A stretch of 64,000 nucleotides of DNA from Chlamydomonas reinhardtii (lineage: Eukaryota > Chlorophyta > Chlorophyceae > Chlamydomonadales > Chlamydomonadaceae): the NCBI RefSeq assembly GCF_000002595.2, contig NC_057006.1, positions 1,924,246-1,988,245 of the forward strand. The letters are read 5' to 3'. The notes under the pieces were generated by a model, which did not search any database, was not told where the DNA came from, and saw nothing but the letters and a program-made list of their open reading frames with translations. Every line of letters starts with the position of its first letter. The stretch's first letter is position 1. This document shows, one piece after another, positions 31,503 to 46,400 of the stretch. The translations under genes and the position numbers were made by a program.

Positions 31503-34500
31503 TTAGCTGACGCGCCTGCACCCACCCAGCATGCACATGAGCCTTCCGTTGTTACCATAGAATTCCAAATGTGGCGCCCGCAGTCCGTCAAACCTATCCC
31601 ACGCCCGCCACCGGGCCCTGCTCTCTGCGGAGGACACTGATGCTTCCCGCATGCGTCGCGGAAACTGGATGTGCTCGGATTCCCCACCGACCTGGGCGTA
31701 TGTGAGGTTGCGCCGGGCCTCACTGTCAAGCTCCTTCAGACCCGAATCCACCAGCATGCCGTGCCAGTGAGTCTGCGGCGGGGGCACGGGGCGGTGAGCA
31801 GGTGTCAGGACGCACGTATTGGGGCACCTAAAGCTTCTCGAGGCGCCGCGCCACGAACATCAGCAGGACTCGGCGCGTGTCATGCATGTGGGTTCACGCA
31901 GTATCCAGTAAGGTGGCTGCGGCTGTGTTGTGTCACACACAGCGGCGCACATACGCACGTGCTCACCCTCAGGATGTACCAGATGCAGGCGGCGAAGGTG
32001 GCGGCGTTGATCACCACAATAATAATTGAGATGATCACGCGCTGAACCCCGTCCTCCTCGCTCCTGCAGCGCCACAAGTGGCAGGTCGGTTGGAGCAGTT
32101 GCGTGAGTAGTTGCGCAAAGGGCCAACGACTTCCACACGCAAAGCTTCTCTAATCGCAAGCACTGTGGGCCGCCACCACGCGGCGTCAGCTGCAGGCTAC
32201 CGTACGGCAGCCACGCACACGTGAGCACACACATGAGCACGCATGCTACAACACGCCAAAGTTCACTCACGTCTCCGGCAGGTACAGCATCAGGTACACG
32301 GTGGCCAGCAGCACGTAGAGCGAGGCCAGGGCCAGGTACCCGATGCGCATGGAGCGGTACGGCTGGACCAGCGTCTGGACCACCTGTGTCGGATGTACCG
32401 TGGAGGTGGTAGGTGAGAGGCGGGAGGTGAGGTGCATGTGGGAAGCGTGGCGGCAGGTCGTGGAAGGCGCCGCGGAGGCGGGTGGCCGTAGCTGGGGTAG
32501 CATTGAATTACCATGCATAGATGATGCTGACTGGATAATGCGCACGTGCATGTGTTAAGGGGCCGGAGCCCGCGCGACCAATTGCGCACCGCTGCCAGCG
32601 TGAGGATGCAGAACACAACCAGCAGCTGCACGGTGGGCGAGGAGGGGCCGCCCACGAAGGTGACCACGGCGGCAATGGCCAGCTGTCGCAGCATGACGGC
32701 GCTCTCCCACCAGATCCACCTGCGGACACGCACATTATAGCATCACACTGCTACATTAAGCAAGGTTCACGAGATGCACCCGCCCTTGAAAGGTTGTAGC
32801 GGGATAAATGGAAGTCTGCCGCAGTCGCGCACGGGTTCAATCGATTGTGATTGGACTGTGCTTCGCTTTCTCACCTGGGCTTGTAGTCCGCAACCCTAAT
32901 CTCGGCTGTGGTCCGGTAGCTGTGCGCCAGGCCTTCGCCACCGCAGGCGAAGAAGCGGGTCATGATCAAGGCACTGAGAATGGGCCAGCCTGGGGGCGGT
33001 GATCGATGGATGGCGGTGGCGAGGTTTGGTCGGGTGTGCCGGTGTGTGCGGGCACGACCCAACACCATGGTGCACGTCCTGATCATGACTTCCTGATCCA
33101 TGCATGGCCCGAACGCAGACGCGCATGGAGCACGTCCCATGCGTATCACCTGCAGTATCACTTGCAGTAAAGCATATACCGCGCCCCATCATGTAAGGTC
33201 TCGCGCGCGCGCGTCAACTCACCCACTCCGAAGATGAGCAGGCCGGGCAGCCCCAGCCCCAGGGCAAGAGCCAGGTGCTCGCCCTGGTAACACATCATGC
33301 CATAGTCTTGGGACCACACCTTGTCCGTGCTCAGGCCCGCGCTAACCTGCAAGGGCATTGAAATGAAATATGAGGAGTAAGACGCACAGACGTTTGCGCA
33401 AGGAAGGCGGTAGTCGGCCCGCGCTGAGTCGGCCCCCACGGTATGCACGCAGCAGGTCTACTGCACGTTCTGTGCGCGCTATCTATCCACAACGACAGCA
33501 TGCACGGCACGGCATGAGTCATGCATGCGTACGCACCGCCAGCGGGTTGGCGCTGACGGCGCTGTCCACACTGATGCAGTTGTAGATGGTCATGAGGGAC
33601 TGGACCACGGAGGGGTAGTAGAAGAACATGATGGTGCAGAAGGTGACCAGGAGCTGTGCACGCAGGCAGGCCGCCGTGTAGGGAAACACCGTGGCTGGCG
33701 TGACGGCCAGGCGCTTGAAGTGCCTGCAAGCACGGAGGCGGCAGCAACGATGCAGGGAGGTTGAAGGTACGTAGGTGTGCGCCAGGGAGATGTATGCCAG
33801 GGACGTGAGAAGGTCAGCAGGCATGTCCTGTATTTATGCCTGCTGGTTACGCTATCACCCAGGCGCTGCTCACTTCTTCCAGACGAAAGAGCCGATGTCG
33901 AAGAAGACGAAGATGATGATAGCGATGACGTACGAGTAGAGCGGCGCCAGCACGGCCAGGATGGTGCGGGCGCTGGCGGGTGAGATGCTGAGGTCCTCGG
34001 GCAGCGAACAATCCAAAGACACCAGCTGGCCTGTGTGCGGACGTGTGTTGGCGTGTGTGGTCAGGACAGGCACCGTGTCAAACATGCTATGCTGCCGCCG
34101 CAGTGTCAACATCGGCCTGGCCCGGAGGCGTGTCAGGTCTGCGGAGGCCCAGCCGCCCCATCACACGAACACGGCTGCTGACTGGCTGGTACGGTATTGG
34201 CATGCCCGAATGCCTTCGTTACCTGGGTAGCTAGTGGCCTGGCTGCAGATGCCGTAGTAGACATCCACCACATTGGGAATGTCGAGGGGCACGGCCTTCA
34301 GCATGGCCAGAACCTGCGGGGTTCATGGGCGTACGTCAAACAGCTTCAGCCACAAGTTGGTGTACGCCTAAATCCAAAGCATCGGACACCACCACCGTTA
34401 TCTACCAGGCCCAATGTATCCATATCTTGCTGATGCCGTGACGGCCACCCGCAAACGAACGCTTTGCATGCGGCGCAATATTGACGGCCCCGAACCACCC

Positions 34501-36667
34501 ATGCCAACACGCACCTGCAGGTACGCCAGGAAGATGCGGATGATGGTGGGCAGCTCCGTCCGGAGCTTCTTCTCCACCACCTCCTCAGGCGGGTTGCTGG
34601 CACCGCCGCCCTCTGGGTCACCACCCAGCTCGCGGCCAGCGTCGCCGCCCCCCTGGCCCACGCCCTTGACCGGATCCACCTCCTCAAGCAGGTCGTTGCG
34701 ACCCTGGCCGAGGGCCCCACTGGTATTGGAGCGCAGCGTGCCGCTACGCGGGGTGCTGCGTGGCAGGGAGCTGCATGCTGGCAGGTCCCTGATGGAGATG
34801 CGGGGCACCAGCACGCCACCCTCCTCCGACATGTGCGCAGCGGCGGCGGCGCGCGGGAAGCTGTTGGAGAAGGGCACACGGCCAAGGCGCGGGGGAGCCA
34901 CAACAGCAGGTGTGCCGGCCGCACCCGCGGCGCCCGCAGCACGCTGCTGGCGATTACCGCCGGGCCCAGCGATAGAGTTGGGCACACGCGGAGCGGCGGC
35001 GGCGATGCAGCTGGGAACGACAGAGGCGCCGGCGGCGGCGGCAGCAGGCAGGTTGACTTGCACGCGGTCGTCCAGGGACACAGGCGTGCTCGTCATGGCG
35101 AATGGGTTGGGCGGCAGCATCGCCGGAGGCTCCGCCGGCTTAGGCGCACGCCCCTGTTGCTTTGCTGCTGCGGCGGCGGCAGTGACGGGAGCATCGCCCG
35201 CGTCCTCGTGTTGGGTTTGGTGCGGTGGCTCATCACCGTCATCGATAATGAGCGCGACCTCGGCCGGCGATGCCTGAGGTGGCGCGGGGCCGCCGTCCGC
35301 CGCCTCAGCTGAGGTGAGCAGGCCCGCCTCCGGCACGCCGCCGAGGGAGGTGTAGGCGTGGGTGTCGGAGGGCTGGTCTGCGGCCGTGTCACTTGTAAGG
35401 TGGCTGCACGTGGTGGCGCCAGTGGGGCGGTTGTCGTGCATGCCGCCACCGCAATCAGACGTGCTCGGGCAGCGCTCGCCCTCGCCCTCGCCCTGCTGGG
35501 ACGACCGCTGTTCCTTGTCTCCGGAGCCGCTCGCGCCACTCCCGCTGTTGCCACTGCCGGCGCCGCCACCTGCTGCTCCGGCTTCGCCGCTGCCACCCCC
35601 TCCCTTCTCCAGATCGAGCTCGGCGGCCGACGTGTAGGTACCGTTTTTGTAGGAGATGCGCGAGTTGGAGGACGGGAGGGGCTCCAGAGCCTCGGGCGAG
35701 CGGTTGGCTCGCAGGGCGGCGTTGACGGTGATGGCGAGGGACAGCGCCGTCAGCAGTGTTGCAAGCGAGTAGTACAAGTCGTTCAGGCTCTGTTGGGGTA
35801 CATTCAAATCGGGAGAGGCCATGAGCAGGGGTCAGCGGCAACGCGATACAAGAAATCGGAGATTGTGAGGGGAACAGGTGGAACGCGCTAGGGACATTGG
35901 GGACTCCCGTAGGAGATCGGCCCAAACGTTGCGCGTGACTGTGTGTGCTGGCAGCAGCTACAGGATGGCGCGGCGAGGGAGAGGTAGGCGCGGCGGCCAG
36001 CTCCATTAGGCCGCACGTGCGTGCGTCATCACTCACCCGGCTCGGACACTCAATGCAGGTGGCCTCGCCCACCCAGCCCCAGTCGGGCGCGCACTCGCCG
36101 CATAAGGTGCCCATGTAGCCTGGGGCACACTGGGAAGACATGTAGTCGCGCCTGCATGCGGCATGTATGGGATTCATAAGTCAGCAACAGCACGTGCGTG
36201 TCTCGTCGTGCGCACAGATGAAGGCTCGCAGTGCCAATATACTCCTTACACTATAACAACGGGAGATAGAGCTATTAGAGGCGCACTTAGTGTGATGGAT
36301 TTGGGTTACACGCATGCAGCACGTGGCGCACTCACAGGAGTTGGGCGGTGGAGGCGAGCAGGCTTGCGTAGTAGCTCTGACCGGCCTGCAGCAGCCGTCG
36401 GGCCGCGGGCGCCACGCCTTGGTCCAAGCCCGCACTCAGGGTGTCGGCGACGAGGGTAGGGGCAAACACGTCAGCTGCCGCGCCAGAGGTGTTGAGTTGG
36501 ATGTTACGGCCAGCCTGCAGGCAAACGGCGTATCGTGCGTGCAAACAGCAGGCTTCCTTGCTTGATGGAATCACGCATCCTGTGCAGCGCATGAGTGATG
36601 GCAGGTAGCTCGAATGCGGAGCTTGGCCAGGACAACAACGCCACGCGCCCCACGCCCACGATATGCA

Positions 36668-36754
<87 letters not shown>

Positions 36755-39700
36755 TGCACATCACACACCTGGTACACGAGATACTGCAGCCGAGCCAACA
36801 GAGCGGAGCGGTTGGCATGGCTGCAGGAGGCGGAGTTAGGGCACTCCAACACCTGTCCAGCAGGTGCGTGCAAGGTGGGCTTGTTGGCGGGCGCGTGCGG
36901 TTTCCTCTCCCTAGCACAGTGGCTAGCTTCACACACCTGATCGCTGTAGAAGCTGCTGTGCCAGTAGCCGTCTTGCGGCACTAGGTACCCGGTGGGCGGA
37001 CCCTCGGCGGGCATGGTAGGGAAGGCGCAGTCGGTGTTCTCAGGGCAGGTCCGGCATTCCTCCTGCAAATGTATCACACAAAGGAAGCGGCCAGGATGGC
37101 CAAGAGCAGATGGGTTACAGCGGAGACGATGCATGTACGGTACCCCATCGGTTATGCGGAGGTAGCCAGGAGATGGCAAGCTCTGTTGTGCCTGTACGGC
37201 GGTACATTACCGTACAGGGCCGCCGTACGCACCGCCTCTGTGTCCAGGTTGTAAAAGCCCTCCTTGCAAGCCAGGCACTCATCCCGATTGCCCGGGCTCA
37301 GGAATTCGTTGATTGCGCAGGGCCGCACGTACACCTGGGCCTGTGCACGGGAAAGGAAGGGGGAAATGCGGCATGCCATGACTGGAAGTTTGCGTAACTA
37401 ACACAGTACAAGGCCCAAATGGAGCTAGGTCAAGGGCGAGAGCGCTGAGCGCAAAGAACCCACACGCACCGCCACGCAATAGCTTACTGCTGCACGCCCT
37501 TTTACACATACACACACGCTCCATTTTACAAACGCACCACGCCTGGCTTGAGCATGCGCTCTGGTGAACTGATGCGGCCGGTGAAGGTGATGTTGTGCGC
37601 GCCCTCCCGCCCACGCAGTTTGAACTCGCGGAAGTCTGCGGTGCCGTTTGAGGCGATGACGGTGGTGGCTCCACTGATCTGCATGTAAGAGCGTGGAGGG
37701 GAAGTTGTAAAAGGAAGCACTAACAGTCTGACATTGTCTGTGAGCATGGCGTGCGTCTGGCGCGCAATGCACGGGCAGTTTGTCACGCCAGCCCATCACT
37801 CACGAGTGGCGACACGGCAGTGACCACTACCAGTGCGCCCTGGTGGTCGACGAGCCCGGTGGCGTTCTGACCCAGCCAGTCGTGGACCGTGACGGGCAGC
37901 TGCAGCGGCGTGTTGGAAGAGTAGAAATCCACACGCGGCTTGACCTGCATGGGCACGGAGGCATGAACACAAGCGTGACACCAATCAGCAAGGGCAAGGG
38001 CGGGTGGAGTCAGCTGCGGATGCGAACAGGGACGCCTTTGCCGCCGTAGTGCGCATTTGCAGTGGCATTGGAACAAAGCCACACGCTGTTGTAAACGCAC
38101 CAGCAGGAAGTATGGTGTGGTGCCAATGTCGGGACCGCTGACGGCGTCGTTGTACGACCAATCACCACACGCCAGCTGCGTGTGCGGCAGGCCCATCCAA
38201 GCCGTGTCGTTCACCGTCACGGAGCCGGTAGGCACGGGAGGAACCGGGGCCTCAGTGGCTCCTCCCAAGCCCTCAGATGAGGCGGAGCCACTGTCGGTGC
38301 CGGTGCTATCGGCGCTACTTCCGCCGGTGTTGCTGGCGGCATCTGCGGCCTGAAGGCTGCTGACGTTGATGTTAGCCGCTAGCTGGTTCAAAAATGCCAC
38401 GCCCGCTGCTGTGGTGGTCACCGACAGGCCATTCGATCGGAAGATGCCATTGGCAGTTGCGTTTACGGATCCGTTCCACTGCTGCAAGAGCAGGTCTGAC
38501 TGCATTTCGCGGCTGAGCCTGCCGTACCAGACCGCCGGCGGTTTGCGGTTTGGCTTCAGCCACGTGACGTTGTACGGCTGACCGCTAGCGGTCTGGTTGC
38601 GGCTGGTGGTTTCCACGACGTCGCTGCTGCAGGCATGGACCGCGGCAATGCCCTCCACACGCCAAAAGACGGCGCCACCCTGGCCGCGCATAGCTGTGTT
38701 CCCTGTTGGGGGCGCACACATGGCCAACAGGCGAACGTGCTGGAGCAAGCAAGAGTCCAGCTCGAATTGAGTGGGCTGGCTTCGTTCCCACACTACTAAC
38801 ATTTTCACTCCGTCCCATTAGCACATAAAGCCCATCCAGCTGACAGCGCATACACCTACCTGTCATGTTTGTGTTGTTGAGCCGCAGGCTGTAGCAGCCC
38901 GCCGCAGTCGAGCACATCTGGCCCTCTGCCACGTAGATGCCGCCACCACTGGTTTCCGCCTTGTTGTACGAGAGGTCGACGTACTCAAACTGCAGGTGCG
39001 TGGACGTGGGGCTTGCGGAATATGGTATGTATCTGGTTCGATCGAGAGGCGAACACCTTGCATCAAGCAAGAATCTTCCCCGTACTGGTACGTACGCACG
39101 CACCAGATTTTCGCTACCGGCGCGGCCTGTCACGCACATGGCGCCGCCGCCACCATTGTAGCAGTGCCGCGACGCCATCGGGCCATTGAAGCGCTCACGG
39201 CCGCCCAGCCCAGTAAAGTTCGGCGCAAGTGGTGGTGAACGCGCATTGTTGGCGATAAACCGTGTGCCATTGATGTTGACCTGTAGGCAATGTCAGGACA
39301 AGATGCCAAATTCATGACGAAGGCTATTGCGTGCCTTCTGGGTCTCAACCAAAGCTAACAGCATCGGGGCGAGTTGCATCCGTCAGCACGTCCCAAACCG
39401 GTCTAATCTTACGTATTGGTTGTCCTCTAGGTACAGCGCTCCGCCTCCATTTGCGGTGTTGTTGTAAAATACGACAGGTTGCTCGTGCTCTAGCCGCAGC
39501 GATTCCGCTGTGCGGTATCTTACAGCCCAGCCTGGCACAATTTCCACCGGGATTGCGCCGCCCGCCACCAGGGTCTCATTGACTTCCCCAATCTGCCACT
39601 CGAAGGCTGCCATGCTGGCCACAAAGGTCAGATTGGTCGATGTACCGCGTACGTACATACCCCCACCGAGGGAGGCCATGTTATCCTGTGCAAGAGTGGG

Positions 39701-40407
39701 AGTTGTATGCGTGAAGCATGTGGAGAAGGAAGGGAAAGTGAGAATACGGTAAACGGAATGCGAGGCCCAGCTGAGGTGCTTATGAAGTAACAATACCGTT
39801 GTTTACGGCCCTAAGTTGCCTCCCTCCTCCCTCACCTGGAAGAGTACTGTGAACGGGATCTCGCCTACACCCTTGTAAGCCTGATGGAACCCGGGTTGGC
39901 TGTACACGTTGGCAGGTAAAGACAGGTTTGCAGCAGTCGTGTCGCGCGCTTCCACGACCACGGTGGGGCACGCGGCCAGTGCAATTGCGCCACCTGAGGT
40001 TCCGGAAGACATTATTGGTAAGTATGGGTGTGCCGGAATCATACATGTTTCAGCAGCCGGCGGGTGTGCATACGGTGATTTGAGTTGCTGCCACACATAT
40101 GCATGCCGACTCACCCATGATAGCTGTGTTCCTTGAGAACACGGTCGTGCCGCCTTGATTCGTCATGAAATAGTTGGTTGCCATTGCATAGATTGCGCCG
40201 CCGTTGCCGGCCTCTATCTCAGACATGGGCAGGTACCGGGTGTTGTTGGCGGCTCCGGGCACTGGCGAGGTGTCGGGCCATGCCCAGGGGTCTGTCACGG
40301 TGTTGTGTTCCATGGTGCAGTTGCTGATCGTCAAGGTGCTCATCCTGTGAGTCCCCGTTGGAGTGAGAACGGGACGGAGCCGCCAACCCAGGCATCAGAA
40401 GCTGTGT

Positions 40408-40462
<55 letters not shown>

Positions 40463-43400
40463 GCGGCAAACCTTTCGTTTATAACCCAGCCTACCTACAC
40501 AGCCGCCCCTTTCACAACCGCCGCCACGTGCGTGCACCATGCCAGATGGGGCCCTCGGCGCCACCCATCGCCGCACACACGCACCCCTCCCCCGCCCACA
40601 TACACACGCACCCACCGGGACAACGCCACGGCGCCGCCCATCACTGCTTTATTGCGCAGGAACGAGCAGTTGAAAAGCGTAGCTGGCGTCTGTAGAGCCG
40701 TGGCCGGCCCATCAACCACACGCACGGCGCCGCCAGCATGCCGGAGGACCTGTGCCGACAACCAGCATGCGTGCTTGCTATGCATTGCGCTCGAATACGT
40801 GATGCTGGCTTCACATTTAGCGGCATGCCTTACCCGATTGTCTGTGAAGCTGCAGGCTGCTACGTCCAGGAACTTGCAGCTTTCGACGTACAGCGCCCCT
40901 TCACAGGTTTGGGTCAGACAGCATAAACAGCATGTCAGCGTCATGCCAGCGTCAGCAATACCGTATTGTCTACTTCGTCGGCAGTGCATGTGCCCCTTCC
41001 TTGCCGCCCGTGCTCACAACGCACCTCCTCCTCCCTGGTCCGGCTTCTGGAGGATTTGCAGGTTTTCAGGTGACATCACATTTTGTGGATCCAAGTTGGC
41101 AGTGTTCTTCGCAAACACGCTGTTGGTTACACGCCAGACTGCATCCTGGGCGAGGCGGATAGCAGCCACAGCGCCCCCACGCCCACCTGCAGCCGCGCAA
41201 GGCAGGTGCCCACTGTTACTTGGGCTCCTGGCGCGCCGCGCGCGCGTGTTGTGTGCAGCAAAATCCTATGCACGGTAATGCGTGCTTTGCTTTCCATGGT
41301 TCAGCGCGACGTGCGGGTCCCCGTGCAGGCACAGTACTGCACACTAACGGGCGCCGGGTATGTCCAATGTGCAACAGCCGAACCGATCAACAAAACCCTG
41401 CTTCACAGGGCATGGCTGGGGGGTGTCCCTCGTTCATTCCGCCCCGCTTTGCGTACCCGCGGTGTTGTTGTCAAAAACGCAGTTGTCCATCGTGTCGTAG
41501 CCAACCGTCGTATCAGACTGCAGGTCAGACCTCTCGGTGACGTAAACCCAGATGGCGCCGCCATCTGCTTTTGGCGCGGTGTTGTTGAGGAACCTGTAAC
41601 CACCAGCGTGGGGGCGACATGGGTGGCTGACATGAGTCAATCAAAGGCAAGTCAGTCTTGGGAGTCTTGAGTTTGCTGGACTGCCGCCCTTCCTCCCGTC
41701 CTCCACCTTTGGTATCAACAGCAAAGATGGAGCGTACCTGGAATCCTTGATGGCGGTGAACACTACCTGGCGAATGCCAACTGCGCCGCCGCCGCCTGGC
41801 GCCACGTTGTTTGTGAAGTTGCAGCTGGAGATGGAAACGCCGCCTGTACCAATGTTGCTGATCCATGCGCCGCCGCCGCCTGCGCACCGGGCAGCCGCAA
41901 CCTGAAATGCCTGCATGCGCTGGCCCTCAATTCTCCCGGGGAGGAACCTAGGGAAGGAACCTAGGGGAACCTGGGTCGCATGATCCATCCCCGCTGTCTC
42001 GCGCGCCCCAATTCGCCAACTCCTCCCCTCCCCTCCCCTCCCCTCCCCTCCCCTCCCCTCCCCTCNNNNNNNNNNNNNNNNNNNNNNNNNNNNNNNNNNN
42101 NNNNNNNNNNNNNNNNNNNNNNNNNNNNNNNNNNNNNNNNNNNNNNNNNNNNNNNNNNNNNNNNNCCCCTCCCCCCTCCCCCCTCCTCCCTCCTCCCTCC
42201 TCCCTCCTCCCTCCTCCCTCCTCCCTCCTCCCTCCTCCCTCCTCCCTCCTCCCTCCTCCCTCCTCCCCTCCCCTCCCAGCCACATTCCCAGCCGCTACCC
42301 AGTCATGCATGTGCCCTCAGACGGCGGCAAGAAGAGCAGGGCAGATTTCGACGTACCCTGGCTCATGTCTGACTTCTGGGAGTTCATCGTGAAGTCGTAG
42401 GTCTGGAGGTTGTTGGTGAAGGCCGTGTTGGCCACCGTCACCAACGTGCTGAAGTCGACAAATGCGCCACCGTTAAGGTTGTCCTCAAACCTGGGCAAAC
42501 GAGGAGGAGATTCATTCAGCTACATTTGCAGCTTTCATGCTTGCTGCGCTCTCTCCCACGCACCTGCAGGTATCAACCATTACGGTATGCACCTCGACCG
42601 AAAGAAAAGGCCGCTCGCCTGTGTAGCATTTCGACCCCTGGGCATCCGGGTCGGCCGACCTGCCGCCAGAAAAGCGCCTGCGAGGTGTGTGCGTGTTGCA
42701 CGGTGCTGTTGCGTAAGGTCGCGGTACGGTAGTTGCGCACGCAGAACAATGCTTGCACAGCTTGAAACACAAGCAGTCGCACCTACCGGCAGTAGTTCCG
42801 CGTGAAGTTCGTGTTGGCAAGGGTAAAAGTGGTGCGGCCCGGTAGTGCGTTCTTCGCATTAGTCAGACCGTCGGAGCCGCCAACGTACAAGTTACCCGTA
42901 ACGAAGCTTGGGTTTCCTGTGCGTTAGCAGTGCGAGGGTGGATCGGTTTGGCGAATGTAAAATGGCATCAAGAGACCAAGTCATGCGGCAAGAGGGACGG
43001 GTGGCTCAGAGCCCTCTGTGCACGCTGCCAGCAGCTTTCTGTACGCACCGTCAAACCAACAGTTTGATACGGTTGCGGTGTTAGGCGTGGCATCGCCCTG
43101 CGGTGTCATTTGCAGCATTGCCAGATGGTACGAGCCCAGGCCGGTGTCTTGGGGGAAGTTGATGATCGGGTCTTCGAAACGCGCGATCGCCAGGAAGTTG
43201 CGGTGCCACACCCACTTCTGGGCTGGCATGTGGTTACCTGAAAGGCGCGCGTGGAAATGGCACAGGCACGTTAGCGCGCGTCAAGGCACCAGCAAGTGGC
43301 CACTATGTAGTATGCAGATAGACTGGGATTGCAGCGGACATGTGGAAATCGGCGCCATCCACGCACGCACGTCCAGCGTGATTCTTCCCTTGTGCTTGAC

Positions 43401-46400
43401 ACATATGCACGCACACACATATACACACACATGCACGCACGTACGCACCCTGGAATACGCTGGACTCCATCACGGCTGTGTCGCGGACCTCATCCATCCA
43501 GATGCCGCCGTTACTGTTGGTCACCTGAGGGGATGGGAACGAGGCAGCAGTGATGGATGCAGTCACTCTAAGCTCGGCAACACGAATAAGTAATAGTACG
43601 GCACCGGGTCCCTTGCCCATAGCAAGGGCCGCGCGGCCAGCAACGAACGGCACCGACCCCTCACCAGGCAGCCTGAAACGGTCGCAGCTCGCGGCCAGCG
43701 CAGCCACACCGCCGGCACTCCACTCATGTGGCCGCTGATGTTGAGGCCACTGAGGGTGAAGTCGGCGCTGTGCCGGAAGTAGGAGCCAGCAGCATCCGAC
43801 CAGTTGCCGTTGCCACCAGCCATGCGGCTCCAGTCTGGGGGGCGGCGGCCCCATTGAGAGCAAGCAACAGGCCCAATGCCTCAGCACATTGCACTCGGCT
43901 GGCGGGGCCATTTTACGCTTTGCTGTATGTTGCGTGGAGCCCCACGACCGTGATGCTCACCTGTGGCCGTGCTCATGAGTGCGGCGCCGTCGTTGCCGCT
44001 GTACTCGCCGCCCGTCACGGTGACAGAAAGCACCGGCGGCCTGTCGGGCGCCAGGCCAGGTGAGGGCGCGTTGCGGCTGTGCACCACCACGGCGCCCAGC
44101 GTGCGGCCAGTGACGCTGGGCAGATTTGCAGCGTCCTGGAGTCCGAACCATCTGAAGTCCGGCACCTGAGGCAAAATGCATGCCATTAGATAGTGAGACA
44201 GTGTCAGCAAGAGGTACTCCATAAGCGGTACTCCAAGCAAGCATGCTGACCTTGCATACCCGTTGTACGGTGCTCTGGCTCCGCGCCATCTCCCTGTACC
44301 GCAGCTCCGCTCCTTCCCCGCCTCCATGCAACGCCGACGCACCGTCTTCCAGTACTGCAGCAGCGGGTACGTGTAGGTGAGCCACGGCACCATGGCATCC
44401 AGTAGCTTCTTGCCCGGGCCCGGCTCCGGGTCAAAGATGGTGCCCAGGAACCCGGGCGGGGACAGGTTCTCTGGGTCCAGAGCGGGCTGCAACAGCAGCT
44501 TGTTGTTGCGGAGGGTGCAGTCGGTGAGGGACACAGTGCAGGCGCCGGATGCCTGACCGCCGTCGCACAACACGTACAGCGAACTGGTTGCCACGCCTGT
44601 AGGCGCATTATGGCACCGTGACGGAGTAGAGGCAAAGCGCATACACACAAGCAACCGGTCTTTGTGTGTCCCACGTTGCATCATCGCGACACACATAATA
44701 TTCAGTAAGGCCTATTGATCGCAAATAGGCGGCGGGTCAAAGTAAGCCGGAGCGAGAAGCGACTTGGCGAGTCCATTGCCCGGATGAACATTCGCGGGCC
44801 CCATAAGCAACCCCGCCCCGACCCAGTTGGCCCTCTTTCCGGCGCCCCCAGCTTCCATAGAGCCGACATCTGCACCACCAGCTGCCCTAGAGGCGTGAGG
44901 AGATGAGGTAATTTCCAACCTTCAGCCTCAGACGTTTCACCACCGTGGCGTCACACGCTAGCTAGGGTCCCGTGCCCAAAGGCAAGCATGCGCGCGCACG
45001 TACCGGTGTTGTCTTCAAACGTAACTGATTCCAGTTGCACCGAGCAGGCATTGGTGGTGCCACTGGGTTTGCAGATGACCGACACGGCGGCCTCGATGTC
45101 ATCCGCCCAGGGACCCTCCTGCACAGCGGCAGCGTTAGGCCCTGTGCAGCGTTAGGCAGGGCGGGATGGTGCCCCAAGCGTGCGTATCACCCCCGAGCAT
45201 TGCTGCCCTGCAAGCCCACAGCACCACAACAGTACGATACACTTTCCTCCCACTGACACTCATACGTCGCCGCTGTCCCGGCTCCCGTGAGAACGCTGCC
45301 CCGTAGGTGACCCAGCAGGCGGCCCTGCACACTTCCGTGCCTGCAGCCCTGGGTGAAGCTCGTTCGCGTGCCACAACAGCTGTCCACGCCATGACGTCCA
45401 GTCCGGCTCCGGCGCCGGAGCTGAAGCTGGTGAGTCTGCCTCGTTTGACGGGTCGGTTGTTCCGGATCCGGTTGAGCCATCTTCATCCGTGTTTGTGGAA
45501 CCAGCATCGGTTGTGTTCTCACCAGTAGCGGCGGCGGCAGTGGAGGTGTCCGCGCCGCCGGTGCTGCTGCTGAATGCGTCAGTGCTGTTGGTGCTGGCAT
45601 CGGTGGTTCCGTTGCTGCCGCTGCTGCTGCCCTGCTGCAGCTGCCTCCACTGGCCCCGATGCAGAGTGGCTGCAGCTGCAGAGGCGGCGGCGGCGGCTAC
45701 AGCAGTCTCAGTCGCCTGCCTTCGCTTCTGCGGGGCACGGCGTCGCTCAGCGGCCAGCTGCAGCTGCTGCCGCGCCGCACCGAAAGCGGTGGTGGGAGCT
45801 ATCTCCGGTGACACGCTGCCTGCAGCTTGTGCGCCCAGCCCAGCAGACTCCAGCAGCCGCGAGCGCTCGCGCGCAAGGCTAGCCGCGGAGGTGGATGAGG
45901 TCGAGGCCCACCTTGTGGCCGGGCCCTCATCTGCAAACAGGGCGCGGAGCTCGGCCTCACTAAGGCGGCTCCCCAGGCTGTGGGCCCGAGCCGTGGCCTC
46001 TGATACGGACGCGCCGCCACGCAGAAGCTGCTGCACCAGCATGCTGCGCCGCAGTCGGCGGTGGGCGCCATTGCCGCCGCTCCCGCTGGTGCCATCCCCG
46101 CTGGTGGCAGTGCCATCGCCGCTTCCGCTGCCCTCAGCGACCCCATCACTACTGCCGCCATCTCTGGCTCCTGCGTCACTGCTACCGCCGTCACTGCTGA
46201 GGCCCCCACCTCCTGCCGTGCCCACTGACTCAGAGCCACCGCCAGTATCGCTCTCGGGAAGGAGCGGCCCAGCAATGAAAGTGTTGTAGGTGAAGACCGT
46301 GTTGCGAATGGTGAGGCTGCCAGCAAAGGCCGGCGCGTCGATAGCCAGTGCAGCAGTGGTGGCGCTTGGCGGCGTGGGACGGGCGGAGTTGAGTGTGTTG

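Noticed and set aside
34414-35277. Plus-strand frame of 287 codons rich in Ser, Pro and Ala
   Set aside because: Antisense of the large disordered exon of the giant surface protein; GC-rich DNA yields long open frames on both strands.
41641-42310. Reading frames running through the N gap as Gly/Arg/Glu repeats
   Set aside because: Artefact of translating a low-complexity purine tract and unknown bases.
43303-43911. Minus-strand frame read as one long exon, and similar long frames at 36571-37179 and 38585-39178
   Set aside because: Each spans introns of the giant gene; strong internal GT and AG sites and the beta-helix or Cys-rich motifs show that only parts are exonic.
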